Below are positions 1 through 10,859 of a stretch of 64,000 nucleotides of DNA, one piece after another. The translations under genes were made by a program, and so were the position numbers. The stretch lies in contig NW_027506920.1 of the NCBI RefSeq assembly GCF_052324685.1, positions 62,001-126,000 on the forward strand, given 5' to 3'. Source of the stretch: Brachyhypopomus gauderio (taxonomy: Eukaryota; Chordata; Actinopteri; Gymnotiformes; Hypopomidae). Below the pieces are notes generated by a model. The model made no database searches, was not told the DNA's origin, and saw nothing but the letters and a program-made list of their open reading frames with translations. Numbering within the stretch: position 1 is the stretch's first letter; every line of letters begins with the position of its first letter.

Positions 1-99
1 AATATAAAAATATACTCCAGAATGGTAAGTGCAGTTGATTAGTCCAATGTGCAAGAAAAGGTAAAACACCATATTAAATAACTGTATAAAATATTTTAG

Positions 100-893
100 C
101 AACCAGAAAGAAAACTGCTACTGCTGCTACTGTAGCAGCCCTCACTCCAGCAGAAGACCTTGCTTTGGAGCAAAACAGTGGACCGCCTATCATTGTGGGA
201 ATTGAAGGAGGAACATCATCTGATCCTGTCTGTCCTCATGATACACAGCCTTATGTTAAAGGTAGGTTCAGTTGTTTCTCAGATTTTACATGTTTGTTCT
301 TACAGGCTACATCATAGTATTATTGTATTCTTGATGACTACAGTGGTGGGGGGTGTGCTGACTCTTTTGGACCCTCCTGTATTTGACAATGATGTGAGTA
401 CCATAAACCAGCCTATTTCTTATAGCTGAACCCTGAGGACCGTTAACATTTACGTGTCTTAATTTGTTGTTTGCAGGGGGAGATTGCTGGACCATCCAGG
501 ATGGTACAGGAGGATGAGGACACAGTGTCTGCCTGTTCAGAAAGGCCAGCTGTAAGGTGTGTGTGTCTATGTATCTGTCTATTAATGTGCTGTGTGATCT
601 CATGATTTGTGTTGTATTTAAAGGAAATGGAAGAACAGAGAGAAGACCCTCAGGCCTCCATGTCCAGAGCTCACACCTCTACAAGAGAACAAGTGAATAG
701 TAGTTATGCAGTTCAACATGAATATATACTTCTCAATCTTGACTATACTTCAGTCTTAAAGGAATCCATGATTAGTGAGATCTACAAAAGGTACTTGCTC
801 CAAGATATAGAATGTAAAAAAGCAGATCTGCAGTACAAAAAAACTAAAAATATGGAAGTTGGAGCTTGAAATAAAGAAAATGGAGAAATATGT
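100..893 (+). pseudogene. Harbinger accessory (Myb/SANT-like) protein, C-terminal exons
   Basis: Exon-like blocks at 100-261, about 313-393, 476-557 and 624-893 are bounded by AG acceptors and GT donors. They read as a low-complexity linker (ATRKKTATAATVAALTPAED, then a D/P-rich stretch with LLDPPVFDND) followed by a charged helical tail with YAVQHEYI and KADLQYKKTKNMEVG. This resembles the C-terminal half of the Myb-like DNA-binding partner encoded by PIF/Harbinger transposons, which helps the nuclease reach the nucleus and bind DNA. The N-terminal Myb domain would lie to the left of the window. The gene converges on the nuclease remnant on the minus strand, the usual Harbinger arrangement. 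Family call is moderate; individual splice sites are inferred. Confidence 0.5.
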
Positions 894-1054
894 GAGTATT
901 TGCAAAAATGTCTCACTTTAATATGCTTGTTTTTGCAAGATAAGTAAATCAAAGTTTCTTCTGTCCACAGGCTCAGCAAGACAATCAATAAATTTATCTT
1001 TCCAAAAAAGTGTCTTGTTTTGTGTTAATTAACAAATGCAATCAAAATATTCCC

Positions 1055-1865
1055 TTAACTAAAGTAAGTGTTTGCATACATGTCCCTCACAGCTCTACAA
1101 TCCATGTCTGCAATTAAAATGTTGTCTTCCCATTGCTCCAACTGCACTCTTGGCATTTCTTCTTTTTGCAGTATTGCCACATTGTGCAAAACTGCACAGG
1201 GTGCTACAATATCACAGGCTCTCTCAGGGGTGACTCTGAGATGGCGCAAGCAGTTAAATCTGCTCTTTAACTGTCCAAATGCCATCTCATTGCATGCCCT
1301 TGTCTTTGAATGTGCACGATTGAACCTCCTCTCTGCATCTGTTGTAGGGTCTGCATATGGGGTAAGGAAAAAAGGTTGGCAGGGGTAACCCCTGTCCCCA
1401 AGCAGTAAGCCAGGAAAAGCACCTACGATTATAAGGAGAAGAGTTATGAGGCCAAATCTGCATTATTTTGTGTGGTTGGAGTATTCTTACCTTGGGCAAA
1501 CCTCTGTGCCAGTGAGGAGGCACAAAATATCGTGCACCAAGCCGGGCCATTTTGCCTCAATGTTGGAGAATAGAAATTGGCTGGTGCAAACCATTTAGAA
1601 CAATGGTAAAAGTGACAAAGGGTGAAAGTTGTTCAAACCCATGGAGCGACATGCTTTACAATTTCTGTTGGGTAGGCAAAACTTGCATGTACCTGTACAT
1701 TGATGCTGTGAAATGATTTTCAGTTCACATAGTCTGCTTCCATGGGTCCAGATGGAGCCTTTATCCTGATGTGAGTGCAGTATATAGCACCAATGACATT
1801 TGGAAATCCTTTAGAATTCAATTCTTTTTGAATTGAATGAATTTTAGCATGAAATAGTTGATCAA
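1055..1865 (-). pseudogene. Dead PIF/Harbinger (DDE_Tnp_4) nuclease
   Basis: Read right to left on the minus strand, the sequence gives GFPNVIGAIYCTHIRIKAPS near 1800, FPGLLLGDRGYPCQPFFLTP near 1400, and NEMAFGQLKSRFNCLRHLRV with ERACDIVAPCAVLHN from 1290 to 1150. These are the catalytic blocks of HARBI1-like nucleases. The first catalytic aspartate (normally DCTH or DGTH) is a tyrosine codon at 1780-1782, and a TGA stop lies at 1720-1722 within the following block. The second block (GDRGYP) and the NE before MAFGQLKSRF are kept. The copy is therefore inactive. The accessory gene on + at 100-893 belongs to the same element. Confidence 0.75.
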
Positions 1866-2442
1866 GATGAATACACTTCGGTAAGTGTATTCTTACTCAG
1901 TTATTATTAATACTCAGGTACAAAGAATTGTATTTGTGATATAGAGTTTATGCTAATGTATGTTTGTTGACCATAACTGCGATTAGACACTGTATTCCAT
2001 TTTACACTGACCTGAATTTGTTAAGATTAAACCAATACATGAAAATGTGCAAAAACCTCACTGATTAACAATGAATATGTACTCTGAAGATCGAAATATA
2101 AATTGTATTTGGAAATATAATTATTAAATTTTGATAATAATGACCTGCAATCATTCCAAACTAATAATTACAATACTCCATTAAATGTATAAAAATATGA
2201 TATGATATGCTACATCCACAGCAATTTAATGGATAGGATTGCAGCGGAACCTTGTTCCTCAATTCAGTTTCCCGGATGGCGAGACTGACATCACGCTGCT
2301 GAGCCAATAGAAGCGGCCCCGCTAAGCTAAGCCTCAACTCTAGCCTGGCACGGAGCAGGTTAGTTCAAACGTATATATTGCTGTAGTAACTGAGCGAGGC
2401 TCAAGTCTAGCCTCTTTCGTGGAACCGAATTTGAGCAAAATG
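1866..2442. other. AT-rich flank without recognised gene
   Basis: I see no coding exon here. The stretch is AT-rich up to about 2220, then more GC-rich (2230-2430) up to the edge of the fold-back composite. Positions 2437-2442 read AAAATG, the left copy of that element's putative target-site duplication. Confidence 0.4.
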
Positions 2443-2534
2443 TATGGAGCTATTATAGTGTCACCAGAACCTGAACCTGAAATCATTATTACTTGATAAA
2501 ACAGTCTGTAAAATCCTTGCAGGTATGCAAAAAT

Positions 2535-2745
2535 TCGAGTTAAAATTCAGGTTCAGGTCGAAATTCAGGTTCGGGTCGCAATTCAGGTTCGGGTCGCAAT
2601 TCAGGTTCGGGTCGCAATTCAGGTTCGGGTCAAAATTCAAGTTCGGGTCGTAATTCAGGTTCGGGTCGAAATTCAGGTTCAGGTCGTAATTCAGGTTCGG
2701 GGCGAAATTCAGGTTCAGGTCGAAATTCAGGTTCAGGTTGAAATG
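2535..2745. repeat. 18-bp minisatellite, left arm
   Basis: About 11 copies of an 18-bp unit close to AATTCAGGTTCGGGTCGA. Because 18 is a multiple of three and the units have no stop on the minus strand, the array reads as an NLNFDPNLNYDP-type peptide. This is most simply a by-product of the repeat rather than a gene. Confidence 0.9.
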
Positions 2746-2858
2746 CGGTTCATCCGGGATACGTAGGATGAGCAAACAAACTCAGAGCTAATTGAACTGC
2801 ATCTGGCCAATCACAAAACATATCAGAGGTCATTGGGAGGCTGCTAAATTTCCTGTAA

Positions 2859-3427
2859 GGGCGTACTCACACTAGGCACGGTTTGCTCGTTCCGTGCTGG
2901 GGCCCGGTTATCCCCCCTCCCCACTCCCCCGCTGGCCTGCACTCACACTCGCTTCAGCAACCCGGCCCGAGCACGCTTACGTCATCACAACGCCGCTTTA
3001 TTTGGAAAAAAAGCGCGCTCGCACAACACTAGAGTTCACGATTCTCTTTTTATTGTATTTTTGGAGTGCAGAAACACGGTGCAAGCACAGATTTATCGAT
3101 AATTTAACACAACGATTGTCTGCTAATCGCTTTGCCGCTATGACTGTTTAACGTGAGCGTCGCATCACTGATGTCATGTTTGAGTTCCAGCGAAATGAAC
3201 CAATCAGACGAGGCACCAAGCGGGCCCGGGCACGGATAGCGCTCACACTAGAAGCGAACCGTGCCCGAGGCCACATGAATCGTGCCCTGGCCCACCTCTT
3301 CAAAGCGGGCCCGAGCACGGTTAACTGATCCTGGCACGGTTGGAGCGCTCACACTAGCCAAACGAACCGTGCTTCGGCAGGCAACCGTGCCCGGGCCCGG
3401 ATCACAGAGCCTAGTGTGAGTACGCCC
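2859..3427. mobile_element. PIF/Harbinger-type MITE with TAA duplication
   Basis: Terminal inverted repeats start GGGCGTACTCACACTAGGC on both sides. TAA flanks the element directly at 2856-2858 and 3428-3430. The right arm of the surrounding fold-back element (7671-7690) carries the uninterrupted sequence with a single TAA, which proves both the boundaries and the 3-bp duplication. The inside is GC-rich with repeated CCGTGCCCGGGCCC-like motifs in both orientations and has no ORF of note. TAA duplications are the signature of PIF/Harbinger elements. Confidence 0.9.
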
Positions 3428-3430
3428 TAA

Positions 3431-3703
3431 GAGTGCGGTCCCTGTTTGGCGTGTAAGTAGCATGTAAGCAGCACGAAAGTGCCACTGTGCCATCCAGAAA
3501 TGGCACCTTGTGGCATCTGCCACATAATCGTGGCACTTATTGTGGCCAGTGCTGCGTGACTGTGGTCTCCGTTGTCCAGAAACGCCGCCTGCCTCTGCTG
3601 ATAGACATCTAAAGACTCTTGGGTGACTCTGCGTATCGGCCACTCGCTTAAAATCATCCCGACGAGCTCCGAATCGCCATTTGTTGAAATGAAGATGGTT
3701 CAT
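3431..3703 (-). other. Short ORFs conserved in both fold-back arms (left copy)
   Basis: Two overlapping minus-strand frames stay open. One starts MNHLHFNKWRFGARRDDFKR (from 3703); the other is a 76-residue ORF at 3427-3657 starting MILSEWPIRRVTQESLDVYQ. The right arm repeats both starts at 6289 and 6335 on + with few changes. I recognise neither protein. Dual open frames in a recent duplicate are weak evidence of coding, and either could be chance. Confidence 0.3.
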
Positions 3704-4025
3704 AACTTTTGTTAAAAATTATGTTGAGTGAAATACTAGCCGACATCCAGCTGAACAGCTCTATATTACTAGTTCAGAATATTGTTTAGCGATAACGTCG
3801 AATTAAGATTATAGGAGGGTACGTGAATCTACAGTGGTAGACCGTTAACGACAGCACTAAATTTAAAGGGTTTATTATTATAGATGTATGGTTATCAGTG
3901 AATGTTCCTACACGCCATCAGCGTCATTTAAACCTCTGCGAGCGAATGGCATCGCATTTAGTATTTGTGCAATTTGTAGTACATTTCGCTTTGTATTGGT
4001 TTCTATTGTTTGTCTAGATTACGTC

Positions 4026-5959
4026 TGTTACGACCCCACGATGTCATGGGTCTAGGTTTGGGGTGTGTGGGGTAGTAGCATGTGCGTAGTGGACAAGATG
4101 AAATTAAAGAAGAACGCGAAAACCAGACGGATACGTAAGAAAACTCTTTACTGCAGAGTGGTAATGGGTAGAAGAGCCTTTTCTACGCAGCAAAACACTG
4201 AACAGACACGTACGTACAAAAATACACGATTAACCATAAACCAACCAAGGAAAGGAGCAGTAGACGGCACCAAAGAAAAGAAACAAACAAAATATACTAC
4301 ACTAAGTTAACAAAGCAAGACTCACACCTTACTAACATAAATAAAGAAAATATATCTACGACGATAATCTCAAACAAATATACATACACGGTGCCTGCCT
4401 CTATACTGGTGTTTCTTATAAAACATCCCTGCATGGGTGTCTATATAAGTGTTCACATGCTACTACGTTCTTACTCCATGGTGGCGATTTTCACAACGCT
4501 ATTCATGACAATTCATGACAAAAGCCATCGCACAAACCCTCACCTCTCACATGAGAATCATGAGCGACAGTTTCTCAAAAGTCACACACACAACCGTAAA
4601 GGCAGTAAATGCTCGCGTCGCCTCCCGGCAACTTCCAGCAACTCCGTCATGCAGATTATGAAGCCGAAGATCCGCCCCCTCATCCAAATCACGATCTTCG
4701 ATTAGCCGACAGAATCCACCCGTACCGATGAAATCCACCTGTTAAACCAAAATTAACCGAAAGAGAAAACAACCTCCCCAAAATCCACAGTTCACGTAAC
4801 ACCGCAGCATCAGCTATCAACCACCGAGCGGCTACTGCCACTCATTGTCTACCACTAATCTAAATTCGACATTATCGTTAAAGAGTATGTGTTCTGTATG
4901 AGAGTATGTGGTGTGTGCATGGGTAAGTTTGAGTGTTTTCGTGTTTATCTGTACTCGTTCTCTGGTATGTTCGCTTAGTCATCCGTGTAGCGGACCACTT
5001 GGATTAATCACACAAACAATGCTCGGAGCTTCGACTGGTGTATCTTTATTCTCTCCTCCTTTTCGGTACCGACATTTGACACCGTGAAAACTACAAAATG
5101 TGGCAAAAAATAAACACAAATGCCCTAGCACCATACCTCACAGATAATGTGTAGAACAGGGTCAAAACTTTAAATGCGTCACTCCTAGCAAACTTGCACA
5201 TGAACTCAACTTTATGTTATGAGCCGCAGCTCTTACTGAAAACAAAACAACAATCACATCTCCCTTCGTTTTAAATTAAATAAATCACTCTTTTGGATTA
5301 ATACAATTTTTCTTCCTACCTCCTTCTGCTTCCAAGGGCGCTAAGTTTGAACTTTGTTTTACATTTGACATACAACAACACAAAAAAACGAAGCAAACTA
5401 CAGTAAAATATCTTCCACAAGTGTCAACAAGGAATATAACAAGTAATTCGTTTGTTCTTGTGTTTTTTCAAACTCTGGAGCAACGTACATCTAACGCGCA
5501 CAGAAGAACTCGCGCTGAAGCGCTCGCGCTGAAAGTCTCCTGCCGAAAGTTTAGTTCAGCAATTCAATAATAAACAAATAAATAAATATAAGGCTGTCAT
5601 TTACAATCCGTGTTGTGTCGCTGTAGTGGTTTGTGGTGTCGTCTAGTTTAGTCATGCTTCATCATGATCGTGCTGTCCGTGTGTCTTCTATTATATTAAC
5701 GTAGTTAATTTAATGTTAAATGTGAAACCCCTTATAAAATGCTCTTCTCATCAAGTGTCCTCCCACTGATAACACTTCACCCCCACGTCATAACATAAAA
5801 CAGATTTATTACAGATTGTTCATCAGTGAACATTCATCACGCCATCAGCGTCATTTAAACCACTGCGAGCGAGTAGCATCGCATTTGTAGGATTCGTGGA
5901 AATGAAGATGGTTTATATTTTTTGTTTGTTAAGTTATGTTGGGTGAACGATTCGGAGCT
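4026..5959. other. Loop of the fold-back element, no gene seen
   Basis: This central 1.9 kb does not match the opposite arm. It contains only short ORFs without recognisable domains. The stretch 5821-5950 repeats, in direct orientation and with more divergence, the arm sequence at 3890-3960 and 3685-3730, so the loop has itself absorbed a diverged arm fragment. Confidence 0.5.
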
Positions 5960-6288
5960 AACCGACAGACAATCTAGACTAACAATAGAAACCAATACAA
6001 AGCGAAATATACTACAAATTGCACAAATACTAAATGCGATGCCATTCGCTCGCAGAGGTTTAAATGACGCTGATGGCGTGTAGGAACATCCACTGATAAC
6101 CATACATCTATAATAATAAACCCTTTAAATTTAGTGCTGTCGTTAACGGTCTACCACTGTAGATTCACGTACCCTCCTATAATCTTAATTCGACGTTATC
6201 GCTAAACAGTATTCTGAACTAGTAATATAGAGCTGTCTAGCTGGATGTCGGCTAGTATTTCACTCAACATAATTTTTAAACAAAAGTT

Positions 6289-6525
6289 ATGAACCATCTT
6301 CATTTCAACAAATGGCGATTCGGAGCTCGTCGGGATGATTTTAAGCGAGTGGCCGATACGCAGAGTCACCCAAGAGTCTTTAGATGTCTATCAGCAGAGG
6401 CAGGCGGCGTTTCTGGACAACGGAGACCACAGTCACGCAGCACTGGCCACAATAAGTGCCACGATTATGTGGCAGCTGCCACAAGGTGCCATTTCTGGGT
6501 GGCACAGTGGTCACTTTCGTGCTAG
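6289..6525 (+). other. Short ORFs conserved in both fold-back arms (right copy)
   Basis: The frame from 6289 starts MNHLHFNKWRFGARRDDFKR and the frame from 6335 starts MILSEWPIRRVTQESLDVYQ, nearly identical to the left-arm copies. Both are cut at about 6522 by the hAT-like insertion. No domain is recognised. Confidence 0.3.
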
Positions 6526-7651
6526 TGATGTGTCGTTCGCGAACGATCCGGTTCTAAGAGCCGGCTCTTTGAAGTGAACGATTGGAACCGGCTCCGCAAT
6601 GGGAGCCGTTTTAGGATCCTATTTGGGAGCCGCTTTTTCCTTCAGTATTGCGCTTGTGCACTGCAAGTGCCACAGTGCCAGTTTTTTTCCAACATCGTTT
6701 TTATTTGTCCTTCGGTGCCTCGCTGTCTCTCCCTCTCCTTGCGCGTATTGCTCTGTTTCTGCCAGTGGTAGAGATTAATTGGCGCGTCGCGACCAGCGCG
6801 AGGGTCCGTGCGCCGAAAATGACGCAATCGCGGTGGCTCCGCCCCTGCGTGAGGACCCCCGTGCGAAGCGAGGTCGTGCACCTCTTCAGCGCAATGAACA
6901 AAGTTATGTATGCCGGGTTCATACACCTTTACAAGGTGGAATTCAAGCACTTGTACGTCACTTGCCATTTTCAATATTTCCCAGCACCTTAAACTTAAAT
7001 ATTTATACATGTACTCGAAATAATTCGAAATAATTCGCTTTTTTATCACATCGATTCAGTCAGAAATCTATTTGTTGTGAAACAAAATACAGTTACATTT
7101 TCAAGTACTTTAGCCTACTTTAGCACTTTTCAAACCTGGAGCACAATGCAACATTAATTTTCGTCAGGTAAAATCCTGTTTTTCCTTGTTTTTTAGGGGT
7201 GTTTCTTTTATACTACCACCCATATCGTTTCAGACAACACTGCAAAGAACTTCTCCACTGCCCGCATGTCAAGCGTGTGCTCCACACATCTGACCAATCA
7301 CACGCAGCTTTCAGTTAATAATGTGGTGGGAAAACACTGAAAAAAAAAGTCTCCACTTTTTTTGTGGAAACGGCAGGCAATTGGCCAAGCTGTATCGCGT
7401 TCTATTTTGTGATAATTTAATAATTGGTTATAATAAAACTTTTATTAATAAAGCATTGTTATGCAGCATTTTTACTTAACAATGTCAATAATGAAACAAA
7501 ATGTTATAAAATTAGGTTTAAGCTATTAATTAATTAATAATGTTAAAAATATATATGGGGAGCCGTTTGGGAGCCGAAAAGAGCCGGCTCTCCACAGTAA
7601 GAAGAGCCATTAGAGCCGCATCTCAAAATAGAGCCGAAAATCCCATCACTA
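6523..7651. mobile_element. hAT-like non-autonomous element in the right arm
   Basis: Ends read TAGTGATG and CATCACTA. Sub-terminal stretches are rich in GAGCCG and CGGCTC motifs in opposite orientations (6555-6620 and 7555-7635). The uninterrupted left arm shows that this block is an insertion. A clean 8-bp duplication is not visible: about 10 bp of arm sequence appears lost at the junction. Inside lies a copy of the interspersed repeat described at 6880-7190. Confidence 0.55.
6880..7190. repeat. Interspersed hAT-related repeat, copy 1
   Basis: The block starts near the motif acaaagttatgtatgc and continues through cacctttacaaggtggaatt and a stretch of near-duplicate cgaaataattcg motifs. The same block recurs at 42600-43010 in the same direction and at 16990-17430 in reverse, where it is joined to hAT transposase sequence. 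Confidence 0.65.
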
Positions 7652-7794
7652 CTACTTACACGCCAAACAGGGACCGCACTCTTACAGGAAATTTAGCAGC
7701 CTCCCAATGACCTCTGATATGTTTTGTGATTGGCCAGATGCAGTTCGATTAGCTCTGAGTTTGTTTGCTCATCCTACGTATCCCGGATGAACCG

Positions 7795-7968
7795 CATTTC
7801 AACCTGAACCTGAATTTCGACCCGAACCTGAATTACGACCCGAACCTGAATTTCGACCCGAACCTGAATTACGACCCGAACCTGAATTTTGACCCGAACC
7901 TGAATTGCGACCTGAACCTGAATTGCGACCCGAACCTGAATTTCGACCTGAACCTGAATTTTAACTAG
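7795..7968. repeat. 18-bp minisatellite, right arm
   Basis: About nine copies of the reverse complement of the left-arm unit. It differs in copy number and unit order from the left array (about 11 copies), so the arrays have changed independently since the arms arose. It reads openly as NLNFDPNLNYDP-type peptide on +, again most likely a by-product. Confidence 0.9.
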
Positions 7969-7991
7969 AATTTTTGCATACCTGCGAGGAT

Positions 7992-10859
7992 CCCAGTCAA
8001 CATGTCCATGCGGGCCCCACATGGGTTTTAAATGGGCTGGCACATGGGCCCTTTTTGGGCAACCCAGCTGGGGCCCACAAAGATTTGTCCATCGGCTCCA
8101 CATGGGCCCCATGTGTGTTAGCCCATGTGGGTCAATATTGGGGTCAATGTGGGCCTCAGGTGGGCCCCGTATGAGCATTGATTCACTGGCACTACATGGG
8201 CCCCATGTGTGTTAGCCCATGTGGGCCAATATTGGGGTCAATGTGGGCCTCAGGTGGGCCCCGTATGAGCAATGATTCACTGGCCCTACATGGGCCCCTT
8301 GTTTGTGTAGGATAATGACGGGGCCAGTGTGGGCAACAAGTAGGGCCCTTATGGTTAACTGCAGACACCCGCTTCAGCCCCATTAGGGGCCCATGGGCAA
8401 ATCTTCATAGGGCCCATATGGGTTATGCAAAGGGGGCCCAAATATCAGCCCATCACTCATTAGAATGTCAGCTTGCATCACACATTTGGAGCACAATTAC
8501 TATAATGCTAACTTGTGTCATCCAATGTGGGTCCCTATGGAGTCATGGAGGGCTTCAGGTGACGTCTCTGCTGTACATACCTAATGCAATATTCAGTTGC
8601 TTTTCTTACTTTGCAAAACTGTTGTATAAGAGCACAGCACTAAAGACTGTATTATCATAAGTAATTTCAATCAGAGATGAGCTGTTTATAATAATACTTA
8701 CATTTAAATGATGACAAATGCTTGATCAATCCTAATAAAAATGTTTTATTGAAAACGACAACTCATTAACAATTTTAACCATAAATGTCCATAAAACATA
8801 TGTTAAGAGTCTTTAGAATCCTTTACTGTGTGTTGCTGAGTTGTGTAGTTTCACATCTTGTAGAGAGAGAGAGAGAGAGAGAAGAGGGGAGGGAGAGACA
8901 GACAACAGTATTAATTAAAGCACACAACAGTAACACTGCAGATTATCTAAACCACTTTTAGCCATGATAAACATCCTTCTCTGTGAATCTAAAACATGGT
9001 AAAGCATAAAAATGCTGTTTGTACTATTGAATTAGCTCACTAGGCCTGTTTAATGGGCATGCATTTTCTGCACCACCTGGGTCCTGACCATAATACACTG
9101 TACAGAACTCTATGAAGGCTCTTGCCAGCTTCTAGTTTGCACAGGATAATAAAATCCTGACCAGTACTCCTTCAAATATACTATACAATTCATTAATTTG
9201 AGCTGCTGCAGTTACTCAAAATTTCCAAAGACACCGATGTCTAACACTTTAATCACCTCTTGGGGGAGATTTTACAAAGGCCAAGTGATGTATTTACAAG
9301 TTAGGTGTACATAAAACATTTAAAAACTCCAATATAGGAGCTGTCAGGGTTTTGGAAAGTAAAAATGACAATGATTTTCACATGCCTTCATAGTCACATT
9401 ATCACAAACGTGTAACTCTCTATTGATTACTTACATCTGTTCTGCGTTCCTTTTTTGAAAGTCTCTCTGCGCTCTCAGTGCACGGTTTCCATCATGGTCA
9501 CGAGCATTGGTAAACCACTTTGAGACAGCTCTCCCAACATCTTTAGTTAATTCTGAAGATAAGCATTTTGTTTTAGGGCACCTACAAAACTAAATTTAAA
9601 ATTCAGATAGAATAAACTGAGGCAAAAACAACCACCACATGTTACTTTACAGAGCACCAAAAGGAGAAAACCGCTATCTAACGTGGACCCATTACAAGAA
9701 TGATTAGTAGCTGTTTATACATAAGACAATACTCTTTTCTGCTATACACAAGATTGTCTATGGTAGGTTAGGACTACGATCATTTGTTTTTCCCCTCATA
9801 CTGGGATTAATACTACACAGCTCTACCTTAGAAATGCAGTCATTTGTATTTGGTATATTTAATGCCTGTTCTGTTCAGGACATGACTTGCTATTAACTGT
9901 AAAGGTTTATCACTTAATTAATAACTAACAGGACAATTATCTTTTCTACCAAAACGTTAAGCAAACATTCTCTTCTTGCACTTATGTCTTAGCTGATCTA
10001 GGAAAATTAATTAACTAAATCTAGGTGGGTTACGTCGAAAATGTGTAAACATAGACATTTTAAACACTATATTTCCCCCCACAGATTATTCCTCTTAGCC
10101 ATAACAAATGAACGGTTTGCGTTCTACCTTTCAACACTAACGGTTGTTTTAGCTATCAAGCTAGCTAGCTAACGTAGCTAGGTTTGAATTAAATATAACG
10201 TCAGGCATTATATCCTCAGATATTTTTCTTTCTTTCATTGTATATTTGTTCTTTTACACATTGATAACCAAATTAGAGAAACCGGATAAAAAGTAAATTT
10301 CTTACCTCAGTGAATGATATCTCCAACGGATATAAAAATTGACTTTCAGTCAGGCCAGGCGGGAGACCGTTTAGTCTTTTGTTGTGGGCGGGTGCGCACG
10401 AGAGGATGCGAGGCAATGGTTTATTCCATACATCTGAAGCAGGTACATTAACTTTGTTATTTTAACTTTGTTAATATTTTGAATGAATTTAGTTATTATA
10501 ACTGCTTCACAAGTTAAACTATATCAACATGCAATTTATTTGTGTGCCATATCCAGTTCTACCATCATTTGCTTGAGCTGAGGTATAAAATCGTGTACTA
10601 TGTAAAAATGTCTGTTTTGTAAATGGTATTTAAAAGTCAGTTTTTTAAATATTAGGCTATTTAAAAAATCAGGCCCACGTGAGTCCCAACTATAACCCAA
10701 CTGGGGCCGGGATTTATAACCCCAATGGGGCCCACAAATGTAACTTAACTGGGGCCCGAATAGAACCCTTAAAAAAGCCCACTCTAAGCCCATGCCCAGA
10801 TAAAACCCATACTGCCCAGTTAAATCCCATGTGGGGCCCATGTGGACATGTTGGCTGGG
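7992..10859. mobile_element. 2.87-kb element with AT duplication and GGGCCC-rich ends
   Basis: The ends read CCCAGTCAACATGTCC and, in reverse complement, CCCAGCCAACATGTCC. AT flanks both sides (7990-7991 and 10860-10861). The left arm holds the uninterrupted sequence with a single AT, which fixes the boundaries. Sub-terminal regions (8020-8460 and 10670-10850) are packed with variants of CCATGTGGGCCCC. A GA microsatellite lies at about 8862-8882. One exon-like segment sits inside on the minus strand (9435-9581). No transposase is recognised. A 2-bp duplication excludes hAT and canonical Harbinger. Confidence 0.75.
9435..9581 (-). other. Exon-like segment inside the AT-flanked element
   Basis: On the minus strand a TTTTGTAG acceptor is followed by 147 open bases and then a GTAAGT donor. 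One frame reads CPKTKCLSSELTKDVGRAVS, then KWFTNARDHDGNRALRAQRD, then FQKRNAEQ. The mix of basic residues and Cys looks protein-like and the length is a multiple of three. I do not recognise the family. It may be a captured host exon or a relic of the element's own protein. Confidence 0.4.

Larger units (their letters stand above)
2443..4025. repeat. Left inverted arm of the fold-back element
   Basis: This arm is matched in reverse complement by 5960-6522, 7652-7991 and 10860-10931. Shared landmarks are the 18-bp minisatellite, the block around 2780-2858, the gagtgcggtccctgtttggc block at 3431, the short ORF region at 3457-3703, and the 3720-4020 block ending near tctagatta. Divergence between arms is low (scattered substitutions and a few indels), which suggests either recent formation or gene conversion between arms. 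Confidence 0.75.
5960..7991. repeat. Right inverted arm of the fold-back element (inner part)
   Basis: Reverse-complement counterpart of 2443-4025, interrupted at 6523-7651 by a hAT-like element and continued at 10860-10931 beyond a further insertion. It includes the second copy of the short ORF region (6289-6525) and the second 18-bp minisatellite. Confidence 0.75.

Noticed and set aside
2461-2775. 104-residue ORF with NLNFDPNLNYDP repeats
   Set aside because: It is created by an 18-bp tandem repeat without stops and recurs in mirror image in the other arm; no domain, no start context.
3248-3703. 151-residue ORF running from the arm into the MITE
   Set aside because: Its second half lies within the inserted MITE (2859-3427), so the full-length frame is an accident of insertion.
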